DNA from: Streptomyces sp. TLI_171
Lineage (GTDB): Bacteria > Actinomycetota > Actinomycetes > Streptomycetales > Streptomycetaceae
Assembly: GCF_003610255.1 (NCBI RefSeq)
Contig: NZ_RAPS01000001.1
Coordinates: 6,847,001-6,911,000 of the forward strand
Length of the DNA stretch: 64,000 nt
Direction of reading: 5' to 3'
Shown: one piece after another, positions 43,785-52,561 of the stretch
How the letters are laid out: each line of letters begins with the position of its first letter
Position numbering within the stretch: the first letter of the stretch is position 1
Notes under the pieces: model-generated
Told to the model about the DNA's origin: nothing
What the model saw: the letters and a program-made list of their open reading frames with translations, nothing else
Databases searched by the model: none
Made by a program: the position numbers and the translations under genes

Positions 43785-44021
43785 GGCTGCTCCCGACGGG
43801 CCGGCCGGGTCCGGACGAGGGCGGTGGCGGGGTCGGCCCGGCAGCCCGAAGGGCAGTGGGCGGGGTGGCCGTGGTGCCGGTGGCGTTCGACGGAGATCAC
43901 TTCTGCTCCCGGTGGGTCAGGTCGGGGCGGGGCCGCCGCGGGCCCCGCCGCCGGTGCTGTCGCTGGGTGTTCCGTGCCCGCCGGACGGCGCTGTCCGGGA
44001 GGTGTCCGGCCCGCCGGGCGA

Positions 44022-44042
44022 CCGCCGCGCGCAGGGCGGCGG
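44022..44042 (-). terminator. Hairpin after the thioesterase gene
   Basis: CCGCCGC and GCGGCGG are separated by 7 bases, about 20 bases past the stop of the leftward thioesterase gene. A second stem (CGGAC/GTCCG) lies at 43982-43997. No T-tract is present. The space 43785-44060 otherwise holds only the LAL upstream region. Confidence 0.35.
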
Positions 44043-44060
44043 TTCCCGGGCCGGGGGTGG

Positions 44061-44816
44061 TTACGCGACGCCGGCCGTCAGACGGTCGGCGAGCAGGGCG
44101 GTGAGCGCCTCCTGGTGGTCCGTCAGGAAGAAGTGCCCGCCGGGCCAGGTGCGCACCTCCACCGGCCCCGCGGTGTGCTCCGACCAGGCGGCGGCCTCGG
44201 CGGCGGTGACCTTGTGGTCCGCGGCGCCGGTCAGCACCGTCACCGGACAGTCCAGCCGGACGCCCGGCCGGTGCCGGTAGGTCTCCACCGCCCGGTAGTC
44301 GGCGCGCAGCGGCGGCAGGAACAGCTCGCGCAGCTCCGGGTCGGCCAGCACCGCGGGCACGGTGCCGCCCAGGTCGGAGAGCTCGGCGAGCAGGTCCTCG
44401 TCGGACGCGTCGTGCAGCCCGCGCTCCGTCCGCACCGCGGACGGGGCCCGCCGCCCGGACGCCACCAGCAGCCGCGGCCCCCGCCCGGTGGCGGCGGCCA
44501 GCCGCAGGCCGGTCTCGTACGCCAGCAGCGCGCCCATGCTGTGGCCGAGCAGCGCGGGCGGCTCCGCACCCGGCCAGCCGGGCAACAGCGCCCCGGCGAT
44601 CCGGTCGGCCAGCTCGTGCAGATCGGTCAGCGGCGGCTCCGCGTAGCGGTCCTGACGGCCCGGGTACTGCACGGCCGTCACGTCCACCCGGTCCCGCAGG
44701 GCGGCGGACAGCGGGTACCAGAAGTTCGCCGATCCGCCCGCGTGCGCGAAACACACCAGCCGGGGCGCGCCGGAGGGCGCGGGGTGGTACCGGCGCAGCC
44801 AGTCGTCGGTGCTCAT
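44061..44816 (-). CDS. Type II thioesterase
   Basis: A 251-residue alpha/beta hydrolase of the external thioesterase family found with PKS and NRPS systems. It opens RLVCFAHAGGSANFWYPLS, has the nucleophile elbow GHSMG (ALLGHSMGALLAYE), an Asp in VLTGAADHKV and the His in WPGGHFFL. These proteins remove stray acyl groups from carrier domains and keep the line running. This may matter here, because the unusual extender gives more chances of mis-loading. GGGAG precedes the ATG. It follows the ABC transporter operon by 93 bases on the same strand but functionally belongs with the PKS. Confidence 0.92.
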   Translation of the reverse strand: MSTDDWLRRYHPAPSGAPRLVCFAHAGGSANFWYPLSAALRDRVDVTAVQYPGRQDRYAEPPLTDLHELADRIAGALLPGWPGAEPPALLGHSMGALLAYETGLRLAAATGRGPRLLVASGRRAPSAVRTERGLHDASDEDLLAELSDLGGTVPAVLADPELRELFLPPLRADYRAVETYRHRPGVRLDCPVTVLTGAADHKVTAAEAAAWSEHTAGPVEVRTWPGGHFFLTDHQEALTALLADRLTAGVA

Positions 44817-44909
44817 GCGGCAGGACTCCCGTCGTGGAGGTGGACAGCGCTCTCGCGGTGCATGGTGGATCGGCCCGGTCGGCGGGCCCCGGTCCGGCGC
44901 GGGCGCCCG

Positions 44910-46691
44910 TCAGGCCGGGGCCCCGGCCGTCACGGCGGCCAGCAGGCGTTCGGTGTACGGGTGCGTGGGGTGGTCGAAGACCTGGTGGACGTCGCCGCTC
45001 TCCACCGCCTCGCCGTCCTTCAGCACGATCAGCCGGTCGCTCAAGTGGTGCACCACGCCGAGGTCGTGCGAGATGAACAGCATGGCGAGGCCGAGTTCCC
45101 GTTGCAGCTCGGTGAGCAGGTCGAGGACCTGGGCCTGCACGGAGACGTCCAGCGCGGACACCGGCTCGTCGCAGACCAGCAGCCGCGGCTCGACGGCCAG
45201 CGCCCGGGCGATCGCCACCCGCTGCCGCTGCCCGCCGGACAGCCGCCCGGGGCGGGCCCGCAGCACCCCGGACGCCAGGCCGACCTGGTCGAGCAGCTCC
45301 CGGGCCCGGGCGTCCCGGGCGGGGCGCGGCAGGCCGGTCGCGGCCAGCGCCTCGCCGAGGATCCGCCGGACGTCGTGGCGCGGGTCGAAGGAGCCCAGCG
45401 GGTCCTGCTGGACCACCTGCAGCAGCCGCCGTCGGGACCGCCGGTGACGCTCCGCCAGGCCCGACCACGGCTCGCCGGCGAACCGCACCGTGCCGGAGTC
45501 GGGCTCCAGCAGGCCGAGCGCGATCCGGGCCACCGTGGTCTTCCCCGAGCCGGACTCGCCGACCAGGCCCAGGGTCTCGCCCGCCGCCACCTCGAACGAC
45601 ACCTCGCGCACCACCTGGTGGGCTGTGCCGTCCGGCCCGCGGTAGGTCTTCGACAGGCGCTCCGCCGCCAGCAGCACCGGCCGCTCCGGCGCCGCCTCGG
45701 CGGCGGCGCGCAGCACCGGTTCGGCGAGCGGCAGTCGCTCGCCCGGGTGCCAGCAGCGCACACCGTGCCCGTCCGGGGCGGTGGCGGGCGGCAGCGCGGT
45801 CAGGCAGCGCTGCTCGGCGAGCGCGCAGCGCGCCGCGTACGGGCAGCCGTCGGGCCCGGCCGGGCCGAGCGCGGCGGGCGCCGGGCGGACCGAGAGCGGG
45901 CTCCCCTTGCGCTCGCGCCGGGGGACGGCGGCGAGCAGTGCGCGGGTGTACGGGTGCTGCGGGTCGCCGAGGACCTGCTCCACCGGGCCGTGCTCGACGA
46001 CGGTTCCCGCGTACATCACCGCGACCCGGTGGGCGAGCCGGCCGACCACCGCCAGGTCGTGGCTGATCAGCAGCAGCGAGGTGCCGTCGGCCACCAACTC
46101 CCGCAGCAGGTCCAGGACCTGGGCCTGCACGGTGGCGTCCAGGGCGGTGGTCGGCTCGTCGGCGATCAGCAGCTCGGGGCCGCCGGCCAGCGCGGAGGCG
46201 ATCAGCGCGCGCTGGCGCAGGCCGCCGGACAGCTGGTGCGGGTACTGGGCGGCGCGGCGCTCCGGCTCGGGCACGCCGACGTCCGTCAGCAGCCCGAGGA
46301 TCCGCTTGCGGGTCTCGGGGCGCGGCGCGGGGCGGTGCAGGCGCAGCACCTCGCCGATCTCCGCGCCGACGGTGCGCAGCGGGTCCAGCGACACCAGGGC
46401 GTCCTGCAGGACCAGGCCGATCCGGCGGCCGCGGACCTGCCGCCAGTCGCGTTCGCCGAGGGCCCGCAGGTCGGTCCCGTCGAAGTCCAACCGGTCGGCC
46501 CCGACCGCGGCGTGACGGCCGGTCAGGCCGACCAGGGTGCGGGCGGTGACGCTCTTGCCGGAGCCGGACTCGCCGACCAGGGCCAGGCACTCGCCGCGCT
46601 CCAGCCGCAGCGAGACGCCGCGCACCACGGGCGCCGCGCCGCCGAAGGAGACCCGCAGGTCGTCGACGGCCAGCAGGGGGGACGGGCTCAT
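44910..46691 (-). CDS. ABC transporter, fused double ATPase (DppDF/OppDF-like)
   Basis: 593 residues made of two nucleotide-binding domains in tandem. The first has GESGSGKS, LSGG, LLIADEPTTALDA and ends with the oligopeptide-type tail CPYAARC...RC. The second has GESGSGKTT, LSGGQRQRVAIARAL and LLVCDEPVSALDV. The C-rich tail of domain 1 is the OppD/DppD extension that can bind a cluster or metal. It powers uptake through the two permeases encoded upstream. The ATG lies in an ATGA overlap with the second permease gene. Substrate is not fixed by sequence: peptides, nickel or sulfur compounds are carried by this family. Confidence 0.92.
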   Translation of the reverse strand: MSPSPLLAVDDLRVSFGGAAPVVRGVSLRLERGECLALVGESGSGKSVTARTLVGLTGRHAAVGADRLDFDGTDLRALGERDWRQVRGRRIGLVLQDALVSLDPLRTVGAEIGEVLRLHRPAPRPETRKRILGLLTDVGVPEPERRAAQYPHQLSGGLRQRALIASALAGGPELLIADEPTTALDATVQAQVLDLLRELVADGTSLLLISHDLAVVGRLAHRVAVMYAGTVVEHGPVEQVLGDPQHPYTRALLAAVPRRERKGSPLSVRPAPAALGPAGPDGCPYAARCALAEQRCLTALPPATAPDGHGVRCWHPGERLPLAEPVLRAAAEAAPERPVLLAAERLSKTYRGPDGTAHQVVREVSFEVAAGETLGLVGESGSGKTTVARIALGLLEPDSGTVRFAGEPWSGLAERHRRSRRRLLQVVQQDPLGSFDPRHDVRRILGEALAATGLPRPARDARARELLDQVGLASGVLRARPGRLSGGQRQRVAIARALAVEPRLLVCDEPVSALDVSVQAQVLDLLTELQRELGLAMLFISHDLGVVHHLSDRLIVLKDGEAVESGDVHQVFDHPTHPYTERLLAAVTAGAPA

Positions 46692-47527
46692 GCGGACCTC
46701 CGGGTGAAACGCTGCTGCAGGTGGCGGCCGACCACGGTGACGGCGACCACGGTCACGGTGACCGCCGCGCCCGGGAACACCCCGAGCCACCAGGCGGTCT
46801 CCAGGAAGCCACGGCCCTCGGCGAGCATCGCGCCCCACTCGGGGGACGGCGGGCGCGGCCCGAGGCCGAGGAAGCTCAGGGCGGACGCTGCGATCAGGGC
46901 GCTGCCGAAGCCGACGGTGGCCAGGGTGAGCAGCGGGGCGAGCGAGTTCGGCAGGACGTGGCGCAGGATCAGCAGCGGCCGGGGCACGCCGAGCGCGACC
47001 GCCGCCTCCACGTACCCGGAGCGGCGCACCAGCAGCGCCTCCGAGCGCACCATCCGCCCGTAGCCGGGCACCAGGGCGAAGCCGATGGCCAGCACCAGGT
47101 TGCCGGTGCCGGTGCCGAGCACGGTGATCACCAGCAGCGCCAGCAGGGTCGCGGGCAGGGCCAGCAGCACGTCGGCGGCGCGCATCAGCACCTGGTCCGC
47201 GTAGCGGCCGCCGAGCGCCGCGGCCAGGCCGAGGACGGCGCCGCCGGCCACCGCGATCACGGTGGAGCCGAAGCCGATGGCCAGCGCCGGGCCCGCGCCG
47301 TGCACCAGCCGCGACCAGAGGTCGCGGCCCAGCTGGTCGGTGCCCAACAGGTGTGCGGCACCCGGGCCCTGAAGGGCGTTCACCGGATCGGTCGCGGTCG
47401 GCGAGGCGTCCGCGAACAGCCCGGGCACGGCGGCGGCCAGCACGATCAGCGCCAGCACCGCGCCGGCCGCGAGCACCGCCCACGGCGGCAGCCGGCGGGC
47501 CTTCGGAACAAGGAGAGCGAGGGACAC
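46688..47527 (-). CDS. ABC transporter permease (DppC-like)
   Basis: A 279-residue inner-membrane subunit with about six hydrophobic segments. The DppC N-terminal signature HLLGTDQLGRDLWSRLVHGAG and the EAA loop (EAAVALGVPRPLLILRHVLPN) that contacts the ATPase are present. GTG start. It lies 4 bases downstream of the DppB-like gene and overlaps the ATPase gene, forming one operon. Confidence 0.92.
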   Translation of the reverse strand: MSLALLVPKARRLPPWAVLAAGAVLALIVLAAAVPGLFADASPTATDPVNALQGPGAAHLLGTDQLGRDLWSRLVHGAGPALAIGFGSTVIAVAGGAVLGLAAALGGRYADQVLMRAADVLLALPATLLALLVITVLGTGTGNLVLAIGFALVPGYGRMVRSEALLVRRSGYVEAAVALGVPRPLLILRHVLPNSLAPLLTLATVGFGSALIAASALSFLGLGPRPPSPEWGAMLAEGRGFLETAWWLGVFPGAAVTVTVVAVTVVGRHLQQRFTRRSA

Positions 47528-47531
47528 CGGA

Positions 47532-48512
47532 TCACCTGTTCCCGAGTCGGGGGTCGAGCACCGTGTAGAGCAGGTCGACCGCCGCGGAGATCAGTACGAA
47601 GGCGAGCGCGGACAGCAGCACCACGCCGATCACCACCGGCACGTCCCGGCTGTTGACCGCGCCGAGGACCAGCGCGCCCACCCCGGGCCGGCCGAAGACG
47701 GACTCCACCAGGACGGTGCCGCCGAGCAGCGAGCCGGTCAGCCACCCGGTGAGCGTCACCAGCGGCACCGCGGCGTGCCGCAGCGCGTGGCGGAGCACCA
47801 GCGCCGTGCGGCCGCGTCCGCGGGCCCGCACCGTCACCGCGAACGGCTGGGCGAGTGCCGCCTCCAGGCCCTCGCGCAGCACCTGGGCGAGCGTCCCGGC
47901 CAGCGGCAGCGCCAGCGTCACCGCGGGCAGCACCAGCGAGCCGAAGCCGTCCGCGCCCGCGACCGGGAACAGCCGCAGGTGGAAGGAGAACACGGTGAGC
48001 AGCACCAGGCCCAGCCAGTACGAGGGGGTGGAGACCGCGACCAGCTCCCAGGCGCCGGTCAGCGCCCGCAGCGCGGGCGGCCGCCCGGCGGAGGCCACCG
48101 CGGAGGCGATCGCCACCAGCAGCGCCAGCAGCACCGCCGCGGCCACCAACTGCAGGGTGGGCGCGAGCTGTTCGGCGACCAGGTCGGCGACCGGACGCTG
48201 CAACTGGTACGACTGGCCGAGGTCGCCGTGCAGCAGCCGGCCGAGGAAGTGCAGGTACTGCGCCAGCACCGGCCGGTCGAAGCCGAGTTGGCGGCGGATC
48301 TCGTCCCGGACCTCGGGCGAGGTGGTGGTGGACGGGCCGAGCAGCACCGACACCGGGTCGCCGGGGATCAGCCGGAGCGCGGTGAACGCCAGCGTCGCCG
48401 CGCCGAACAGGACCGCGACCGCCCCGGCGAGCCGGCGCAGCGCGGCCCGCAGCAGGGCCGGGCCCCGCGACGGCAGAGCCGCCGCCGCGGGGCCGATTCG
48501 GAACGCCGTCAC
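47532..48512 (-). CDS. ABC transporter permease (DppB-like)
   Basis: A 326-residue permease with about six membrane segments. Signatures are FTALRLIPGDPVSVLLGP near the N-terminus, LGFDRPVLAQYLHFLGRLLHGDLGQSY, and the EAA-type loop ending in RHALRHAAVPLVTLTG. The GTG start (48512) overlaps the stop of the binding-protein gene as GTGA, which sets the start. Confidence 0.9.
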   Translation of the reverse strand: MTAFRIGPAAAALPSRGPALLRAALRRLAGAVAVLFGAATLAFTALRLIPGDPVSVLLGPSTTTSPEVRDEIRRQLGFDRPVLAQYLHFLGRLLHGDLGQSYQLQRPVADLVAEQLAPTLQLVAAAVLLALLVAIASAVASAGRPPALRALTGAWELVAVSTPSYWLGLVLLTVFSFHLRLFPVAGADGFGSLVLPAVTLALPLAGTLAQVLREGLEAALAQPFAVTVRARGRGRTALVLRHALRHAAVPLVTLTGWLTGSLLGGTVLVESVFGRPGVGALVLGAVNSRDVPVVIGVVLLSALAFVLISAAVDLLYTVLDPRLGNR

Positions 48513-50161
48513 GGGGTGCGCCAGGCGTCGTAGAAGTTCAGCCAGGTGTCCGAGTCGAAGCTCAGCCCGCCGACGTTCGAGGACAGGCCGGTCAGCGCGT
48601 ACGGGGTGTACACCGGAATCACGGTGGCCAGGTCGATCGCCCGGGACTGCACCTGCTTGTACAGCTTGCCGCGCTGCTCGGCGTCGAGGGTGGCGCGGGC
48701 CTGGTTGGTCCAGTCGTCGAGCTGCTTGTCGGGCAGGAAGGTCGCGTTGATGCCGCCCTTGGCCGGGTCGGAGGCGGAGTTGAGGAACAGCCAGAGCACG
48801 TCCGGCTCGAACCGGGCCCACGCCAGGTCGACGATGTTGGCCTTGCCGCCGTACACCAGGGTGGAGTACGCGCCGACGTCCAGGGCGGGGCGCTGCACCT
48901 CCACGCCGATCTTCTTCAGGTCGGCCTGGAAGGCCTGGCCGAGGATGTCGCGGCTCTGCTGGGTGGCGTTGGCGGTCAGCTGCGGCCACACCAGGGTGAG
49001 CCGCTTGCCGTCCTTGGTGCGGTAGCCGTCACCGTCCCGGCCGGTCCAGCCGGCCTCGTCCAGCAGCCGGTCGGACAGCGCCCGGTCGTAGGGCCAACTG
49101 CCCTCCAGGGCCTTGTTGTAGCCGGGCGTGGTGGCGGAGATCGGGCTCCAGGCGCGCGGGAACTGGCCGAACTGGACGGTCTTCACGTCCAGGTCGAGGT
49201 CGATGCCGCGCTGGATCGCCTGCCGGACCTTCTGGTCGTTCAGCGGGGCCAGCGAGCCGTTCAGCCACAGGTTGTAGTTGCCGCCGGGCGCGGCCTGGCT
49301 GACCAGCTTCAGCCGCGAGTCGGCCTGCAGGCCGGCCACGCTCTGCGGCGGCACCGCCTTGACCACCTGCACCTGGCCGCTGGAGAGCGCGCCGACCCGC
49401 ACCGAGGCGTCGGGCAGGAAGCGCACCACGAACTTGTCCAGGTGCGCGGGGCCGGTGTGCTCGGCCGTCCCCGGGGCCCAGTTGTAGTCGGCGTTCTTCG
49501 CGAACACCGCCTCCTGGCCCTTGCTGTACGAGACGAACTTGAACGGCCCGGTGCCGACGTCCACCGCGCCGCCCTGGCCGAGCTTCGCGGCGTCCGCGGC
49601 GAGCGCCTTGGGCGAGTAGAAACCCAGGTAGGTGGTGGAGGCGGCCTGCAGGAACGGCGCGGACGGCTGGGCGAACTCCACCCGGGCGGTGGCCGGGTCG
49701 ACCACCGTGGTGCCGGTGTAGGAGCCCAGCAGGTTCGCGGCGTACTGCGACTTGGTCTCCTTCGCCACGATGTGGTCGAAGTTGGCCTTCACCGCGGCGG
49801 CGTCGAACGGCGTGCCGTCGTGGAACTTCACGTCGGTGCGCAGGTGGAAGGTGAAGCTCTTCAGGTCCGGGGCCACCTCCCAGGAGGTGGCCAGCCACGG
49901 GTGGAACTTGCCGCCGGCGTCCTCCGACACCAGCGAGTCGAACACCTGGCGCTGCAGCTCGGCGGTGAGGTCCTGGGTCGACACGTGCGGGTCCCAGGAC
50001 ACCGGCTCGGTGTCCACCGCGTAGGTCAGCGTGCCGCCGGCGACGGGCTTGCTGCCGTCCGCCGAACCGGTGCCGCTCCCGCCGGAGCAACCGGCCAGCA
50101 GCAGGACGCCGGCGACGGCGGACGCGAGGACCCGGGCCGGGCCGGGTCTGGGAATGCGCAT
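48509..50161 (-). CDS. ABC transporter solute-binding lipoprotein (SBP_bac_5)
   Basis: A 550-residue extracytoplasmic binding protein. A lipoprotein signal ends in LLAGC, so the mature protein is anchored by Cys25. Family-5 motifs include GGTLTYAVDTEPVSWDPH, WEVAPDLKSFTFHLRTDVKFHDGTPF, GTGPFKFVSYSKGQ and the C-terminal IPVYTPYALTG. The family binds oligopeptides and other compounds. It is first in a four-gene operon (binding protein, two permeases, ATPase), with GGAGG upstream. The promoter region shared with the divergent LysR gene holds a CAAC-N4-GTTG palindrome. Gene context with an SfnB-like flavoenzyme suggests a sulfur-containing substrate, as an inference. Confidence 0.92.
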   Translation of the reverse strand: MRIPRPGPARVLASAVAGVLLLAGCSGGSGTGSADGSKPVAGGTLTYAVDTEPVSWDPHVSTQDLTAELQRQVFDSLVSEDAGGKFHPWLATSWEVAPDLKSFTFHLRTDVKFHDGTPFDAAAVKANFDHIVAKETKSQYAANLLGSYTGTTVVDPATARVEFAQPSAPFLQAASTTYLGFYSPKALAADAAKLGQGGAVDVGTGPFKFVSYSKGQEAVFAKNADYNWAPGTAEHTGPAHLDKFVVRFLPDASVRVGALSSGQVQVVKAVPPQSVAGLQADSRLKLVSQAAPGGNYNLWLNGSLAPLNDQKVRQAIQRGIDLDLDVKTVQFGQFPRAWSPISATTPGYNKALEGSWPYDRALSDRLLDEAGWTGRDGDGYRTKDGKRLTLVWPQLTANATQQSRDILGQAFQADLKKIGVEVQRPALDVGAYSTLVYGGKANIVDLAWARFEPDVLWLFLNSASDPAKGGINATFLPDKQLDDWTNQARATLDAEQRGKLYKQVQSRAIDLATVIPVYTPYALTGLSSNVGGLSFDSDTWLNFYDAWRTP

Positions 50162-50263
50162 GGAAATCTTTCCTCCGAGCTGTTCACGAACGCGGCCGCT
50201 GTTTCCCGCTGTTGCGTTCTGATGACGTGACGGCGGCCGACGGCCCCGCCAAGTGGTTTGGAA

Positions 50264-50277
50264 TCAACGGCAGTTGA
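50264..50277. promoter_or_regulatory. TCAAC-N4-GTTGA palindrome between SBP and LysR genes
   Basis: TCAAC-GGCA-GTTGA differs from the MFS promoter palindrome at only three bases, and it shares the CAAC-N4-GTTG core of the sites at 37465-37546. It may bind the two-HTH TetR regulator. Alternatively it may be the LysR protein's own site, since short imperfect dyads are typical of LysR binding too. Confidence 0.5.
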
Positions 50278-50335
50278 CGATCCGTCCGATCCGGCGGCAG
50301 GTTCCGCCGGGCCGGCGCGCTGTTAGTCTCGAACA

Positions 50336-51238
50336 ATGACCAGAACACTGGACATCGGCGCGCTGCGCAGCCTCGCCGCGATCGGCGACCACGGCGGGTT
50401 CCACCGCGCCGCCGCGGCGCTGGGCATCTCCCAGTCCGCCGTCAGCCAGCACGTCCGCCGCCTGGAGCGCACCCTCGGCCGCGCCCTGGTGGAGCGCAGC
50501 GGCCGCGGCATCCGGTTCACCCCCGCCGGGGAACTCGCGCTCACCGAGGCCCGCCGGGTGCTCGCCGCCCACGACGAGGCGCTGGTCCGCCTCGGCGTCA
50601 CCGAACCCGCCGAAGCCGGCTACCTGATCGGCTCCACCGAACACGTCGCCGAGGGCGTGCTGCCCGCCATCACCCGCACCGTCAGCGCCCAACTCCCGGG
50701 CCGCACCGTTCGGTTCCGACTGGACCGGGGCGGCCGGCTGCACCAGGCGCTGGACGAGGGCGCGCTCGACGCCGCCGTGTTCATCGGCGACAACGGCGGA
50801 CGGCCCGGCGAGACGGCCGGCGGCGTCCCGCTGTCCTGGTTCGCCGCCCCCGAGTGGGGCCCGCCCGCGCCCGGCACGCCCGTCCCGCTGGTCGCCATCG
50901 ACGGCCCCTGCGTGCTGCGCGACCGCGCGCTGACGGCGCTGCGGACCGGCGGACGCACCGTCACGGTGATCGCCGAAGCCGCCCAGCTCGCGGGCGTGAT
51001 CAGCGCGGTGCGCGGCGGCCTGGGCGTCGCCCTGCTCGCCGACCACGGCCCGCCGCCCGCCGGACTGGTCCGCCTGCGCGGACTGCCCGCCGTCCCGCCC
51101 GAACCCCTCTACCTGCGCTACCGGGCGGGCGCCCCGCAGCAGTTGGCCGGGGTGCTGCGCAGCGCGCTGGACACCCTGGGCGGCCGGGGCGAGGACGCGC
51201 ACGACGGGCCGGCCGCTCACGCGAACCGCCGCCCGTAG
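50336..51238 (+). CDS. LysR-family transcriptional regulator
   Basis: A 300-residue LysR protein: N-terminal winged HTH (LRSLAAIGDHGGFHRAAAALGISQSAVSQHVRRLERTLG, residues 9-47) followed by the effector-binding region. It is divergent from the transporter operon across 174 bases and probably controls it. TAGTCT ends 6 bases before the ATG, so the mRNA may be leaderless. The 3' end overlaps the converging flavoenzyme gene by 22 bases. A CysB/Cbl-like response to sulfur status would fit the context but cannot be read from the sequence. Confidence 0.88.
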   Translation: MTRTLDIGALRSLAAIGDHGGFHRAAAALGISQSAVSQHVRRLERTLGRALVERSGRGIRFTPAGELALTEARRVLAAHDEALVRLGVTEPAEAGYLIGSTEHVAEGVLPAITRTVSAQLPGRTVRFRLDRGGRLHQALDEGALDAAVFIGDNGGRPGETAGGVPLSWFAAPEWGPPAPGTPVPLVAIDGPCVLRDRALTALRTGGRTVTVIAEAAQLAGVISAVRGGLGVALLADHGPPPAGLVRLRGLPAVPPEPLYLRYRAGAPQQLAGVLRSALDTLGGRGEDAHDGPAAHANRRP

Positions 51239-52422
51239 TCGTTCAGCGCCGAGGTGCCGACGGCCAGCAGGGCCGAGTCCTCCTGCGGGGCGTGCACGCC
51301 CGCCGCCTGCACGTCGCGGAAGATCCGCTCCAGCGGGCCGGTCTGCGACAGCGCCGAACTGCCCAGCAGCCGCACCGCCAGCTCCACCGCCCGGGTCAGG
51401 TCGCGGATCACCGCGACCTTCGCCGACAGCGCCTCGGTCGCCGACACCTCCTCGCCGCGGTCCAGCTTCCCGGCGATCGCGAACACCAGCTGCTCCGCGG
51501 TGGACAGCAGCACCTCGATCTCTCCCGCCACCCGGCGGAACCGCTCGGTGCTGCCCACCGGGCGGCCCAACTGGCTCGGCACCTTGGTGTACCCGGTGTG
51601 GTGCACGTGGTCCTGCGCCGCCCGGGCCGCCCCCAGGTACAGCGCCGCCGAGATCAGCAGCACCGCGTTGGCGTGCTCCCGGTCCGGCTCCGGTCCCGAC
51701 CCCGAACGCTGCGGCGTGCCGAAGTCGTTGAACTCGATCAGGTCCTCCGGGCCGACCTCCACGTCGGTGAACACCACCTCGTGACTGACCGTCGCCCGCA
51801 TCCCCAGCTGCCGCCAGGTCGGCAGGATCTCGATGCCCGGCGAACCGCCCGGCACCACGAACACCGCCAGCCGCGGCTGCGGCTCGTCGGTGACCGCCCA
51901 CAGCAGGAAGTACGCCAGGCCCTCCGCGCCCGTCACGAACCGCTTCCGGCCGGTGATCGCCCAGCCCTTGTCCGTGCGGCGAGCCACCGTGCCGCCGCCC
52001 GGGCCCGCGTCCGGCTCCGCCCGGGCGTGGTTGATCAGCGTCGGACGCTGCGCCGACTCCGCCAGGATCCGCCGGTACAGCGCCGGCGGCCACGGACGGC
52101 CGCTCTCCAGTGCGTGCGGCACCAGCGTCATGGTGGCGATCAGCGCCACCGAGGTGTCGCCGCGCCCCAGCGCCAGCAGGATCCGGGCCAGATCGGCGAA
52201 CCCGACCCCAGGGCCGCCCCACTCCTGGCCCACCGTCGCAGTCAACAGCCCGGCCTCGTGCAGCAGTTGCACCGCCTCGTGCGGGAACGCGCCGCTTCGG
52301 TCGTACTCGGCGGCGGTGGCGGCGAGCGCCGCCGTGATCTCGTCCAGCCGGGACAGGTCGGGCCGCGGCAGCCGGAAGCCGTCGGCGGAAGGAGCGGAAG
52401 CAGGTGGGGCGGTGCTGGTCAT
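51217..52422 (-). CDS. SfnB/DszC-like flavin-dependent monooxygenase (acyl-CoA dehydrogenase fold)
   Basis: A 401-residue acyl-CoA-dehydrogenase-fold protein. It has WGGPGVGFADLARILLALGRGD, WAITGRKRFVTGAEGLAYFL (flavin region) and, in place of the catalytic-Glu region of true dehydrogenases, a DszC/HpaH-like end RIFRDVQAAGVHAPQEDSALLAVG. This group uses FMNH2 and O2 to oxidise sulfur compounds or aromatics; SfnB members take part in sulfone or sulfonate use. The start MTSTAPPASA has GAGG upstream. A cysteine-tailed leader ORF and a predicted alternative stem structure lie directly upstream on the same strand, strong contextual support for a sulfur role. The 3' end overlaps the LysR gene. Confidence 0.78.
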   Translation of the reverse strand: MTSTAPPASAPSADGFRLPRPDLSRLDEITAALAATAAEYDRSGAFPHEAVQLLHEAGLLTATVGQEWGGPGVGFADLARILLALGRGDTSVALIATMTLVPHALESGRPWPPALYRRILAESAQRPTLINHARAEPDAGPGGGTVARRTDKGWAITGRKRFVTGAEGLAYFLLWAVTDEPQPRLAVFVVPGGSPGIEILPTWRQLGMRATVSHEVVFTDVEVGPEDLIEFNDFGTPQRSGSGPEPDREHANAVLLISAALYLGAARAAQDHVHHTGYTKVPSQLGRPVGSTERFRRVAGEIEVLLSTAEQLVFAIAGKLDRGEEVSATEALSAKVAVIRDLTRAVELAVRLLGSSALSQTGPLERIFRDVQAAGVHAPQEDSALLAVGTSALNDYGRRFA

Positions 52423-52460
52423 GGCGCATCCTCGGGCAAGGGGCGGGCAGGCGGAGCCGG

Positions 52461-52518
52461 GCCGTCCGGCGGCACCGGGCAGGACGCGGCGGCCGGACGG
52501 CACGACGCGGCCGGACGG
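52461..52518 (-). promoter_or_regulatory. Possible attenuator with two competing stem arms
   Basis: GCCGTCCGGC at 52461-52470 can pair perfectly with GCCGGACGGC at 52492-52501 (10 bp), or with GCCGGACGG at 52510-52518 (9 bp). The two pairings exclude each other. They lie between the cysteine-tailed leader ORF and the flavoenzyme start, where ribosome position could choose between them. A further stem (CGGCGG/CCGCCG) lies close to the leader stop codon. Confidence 0.4.
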
Positions 52519-52561
52519 AATCAGGGGCGGAGCAGGAGAACGGCGGCGCGGGCCGCCGGTG

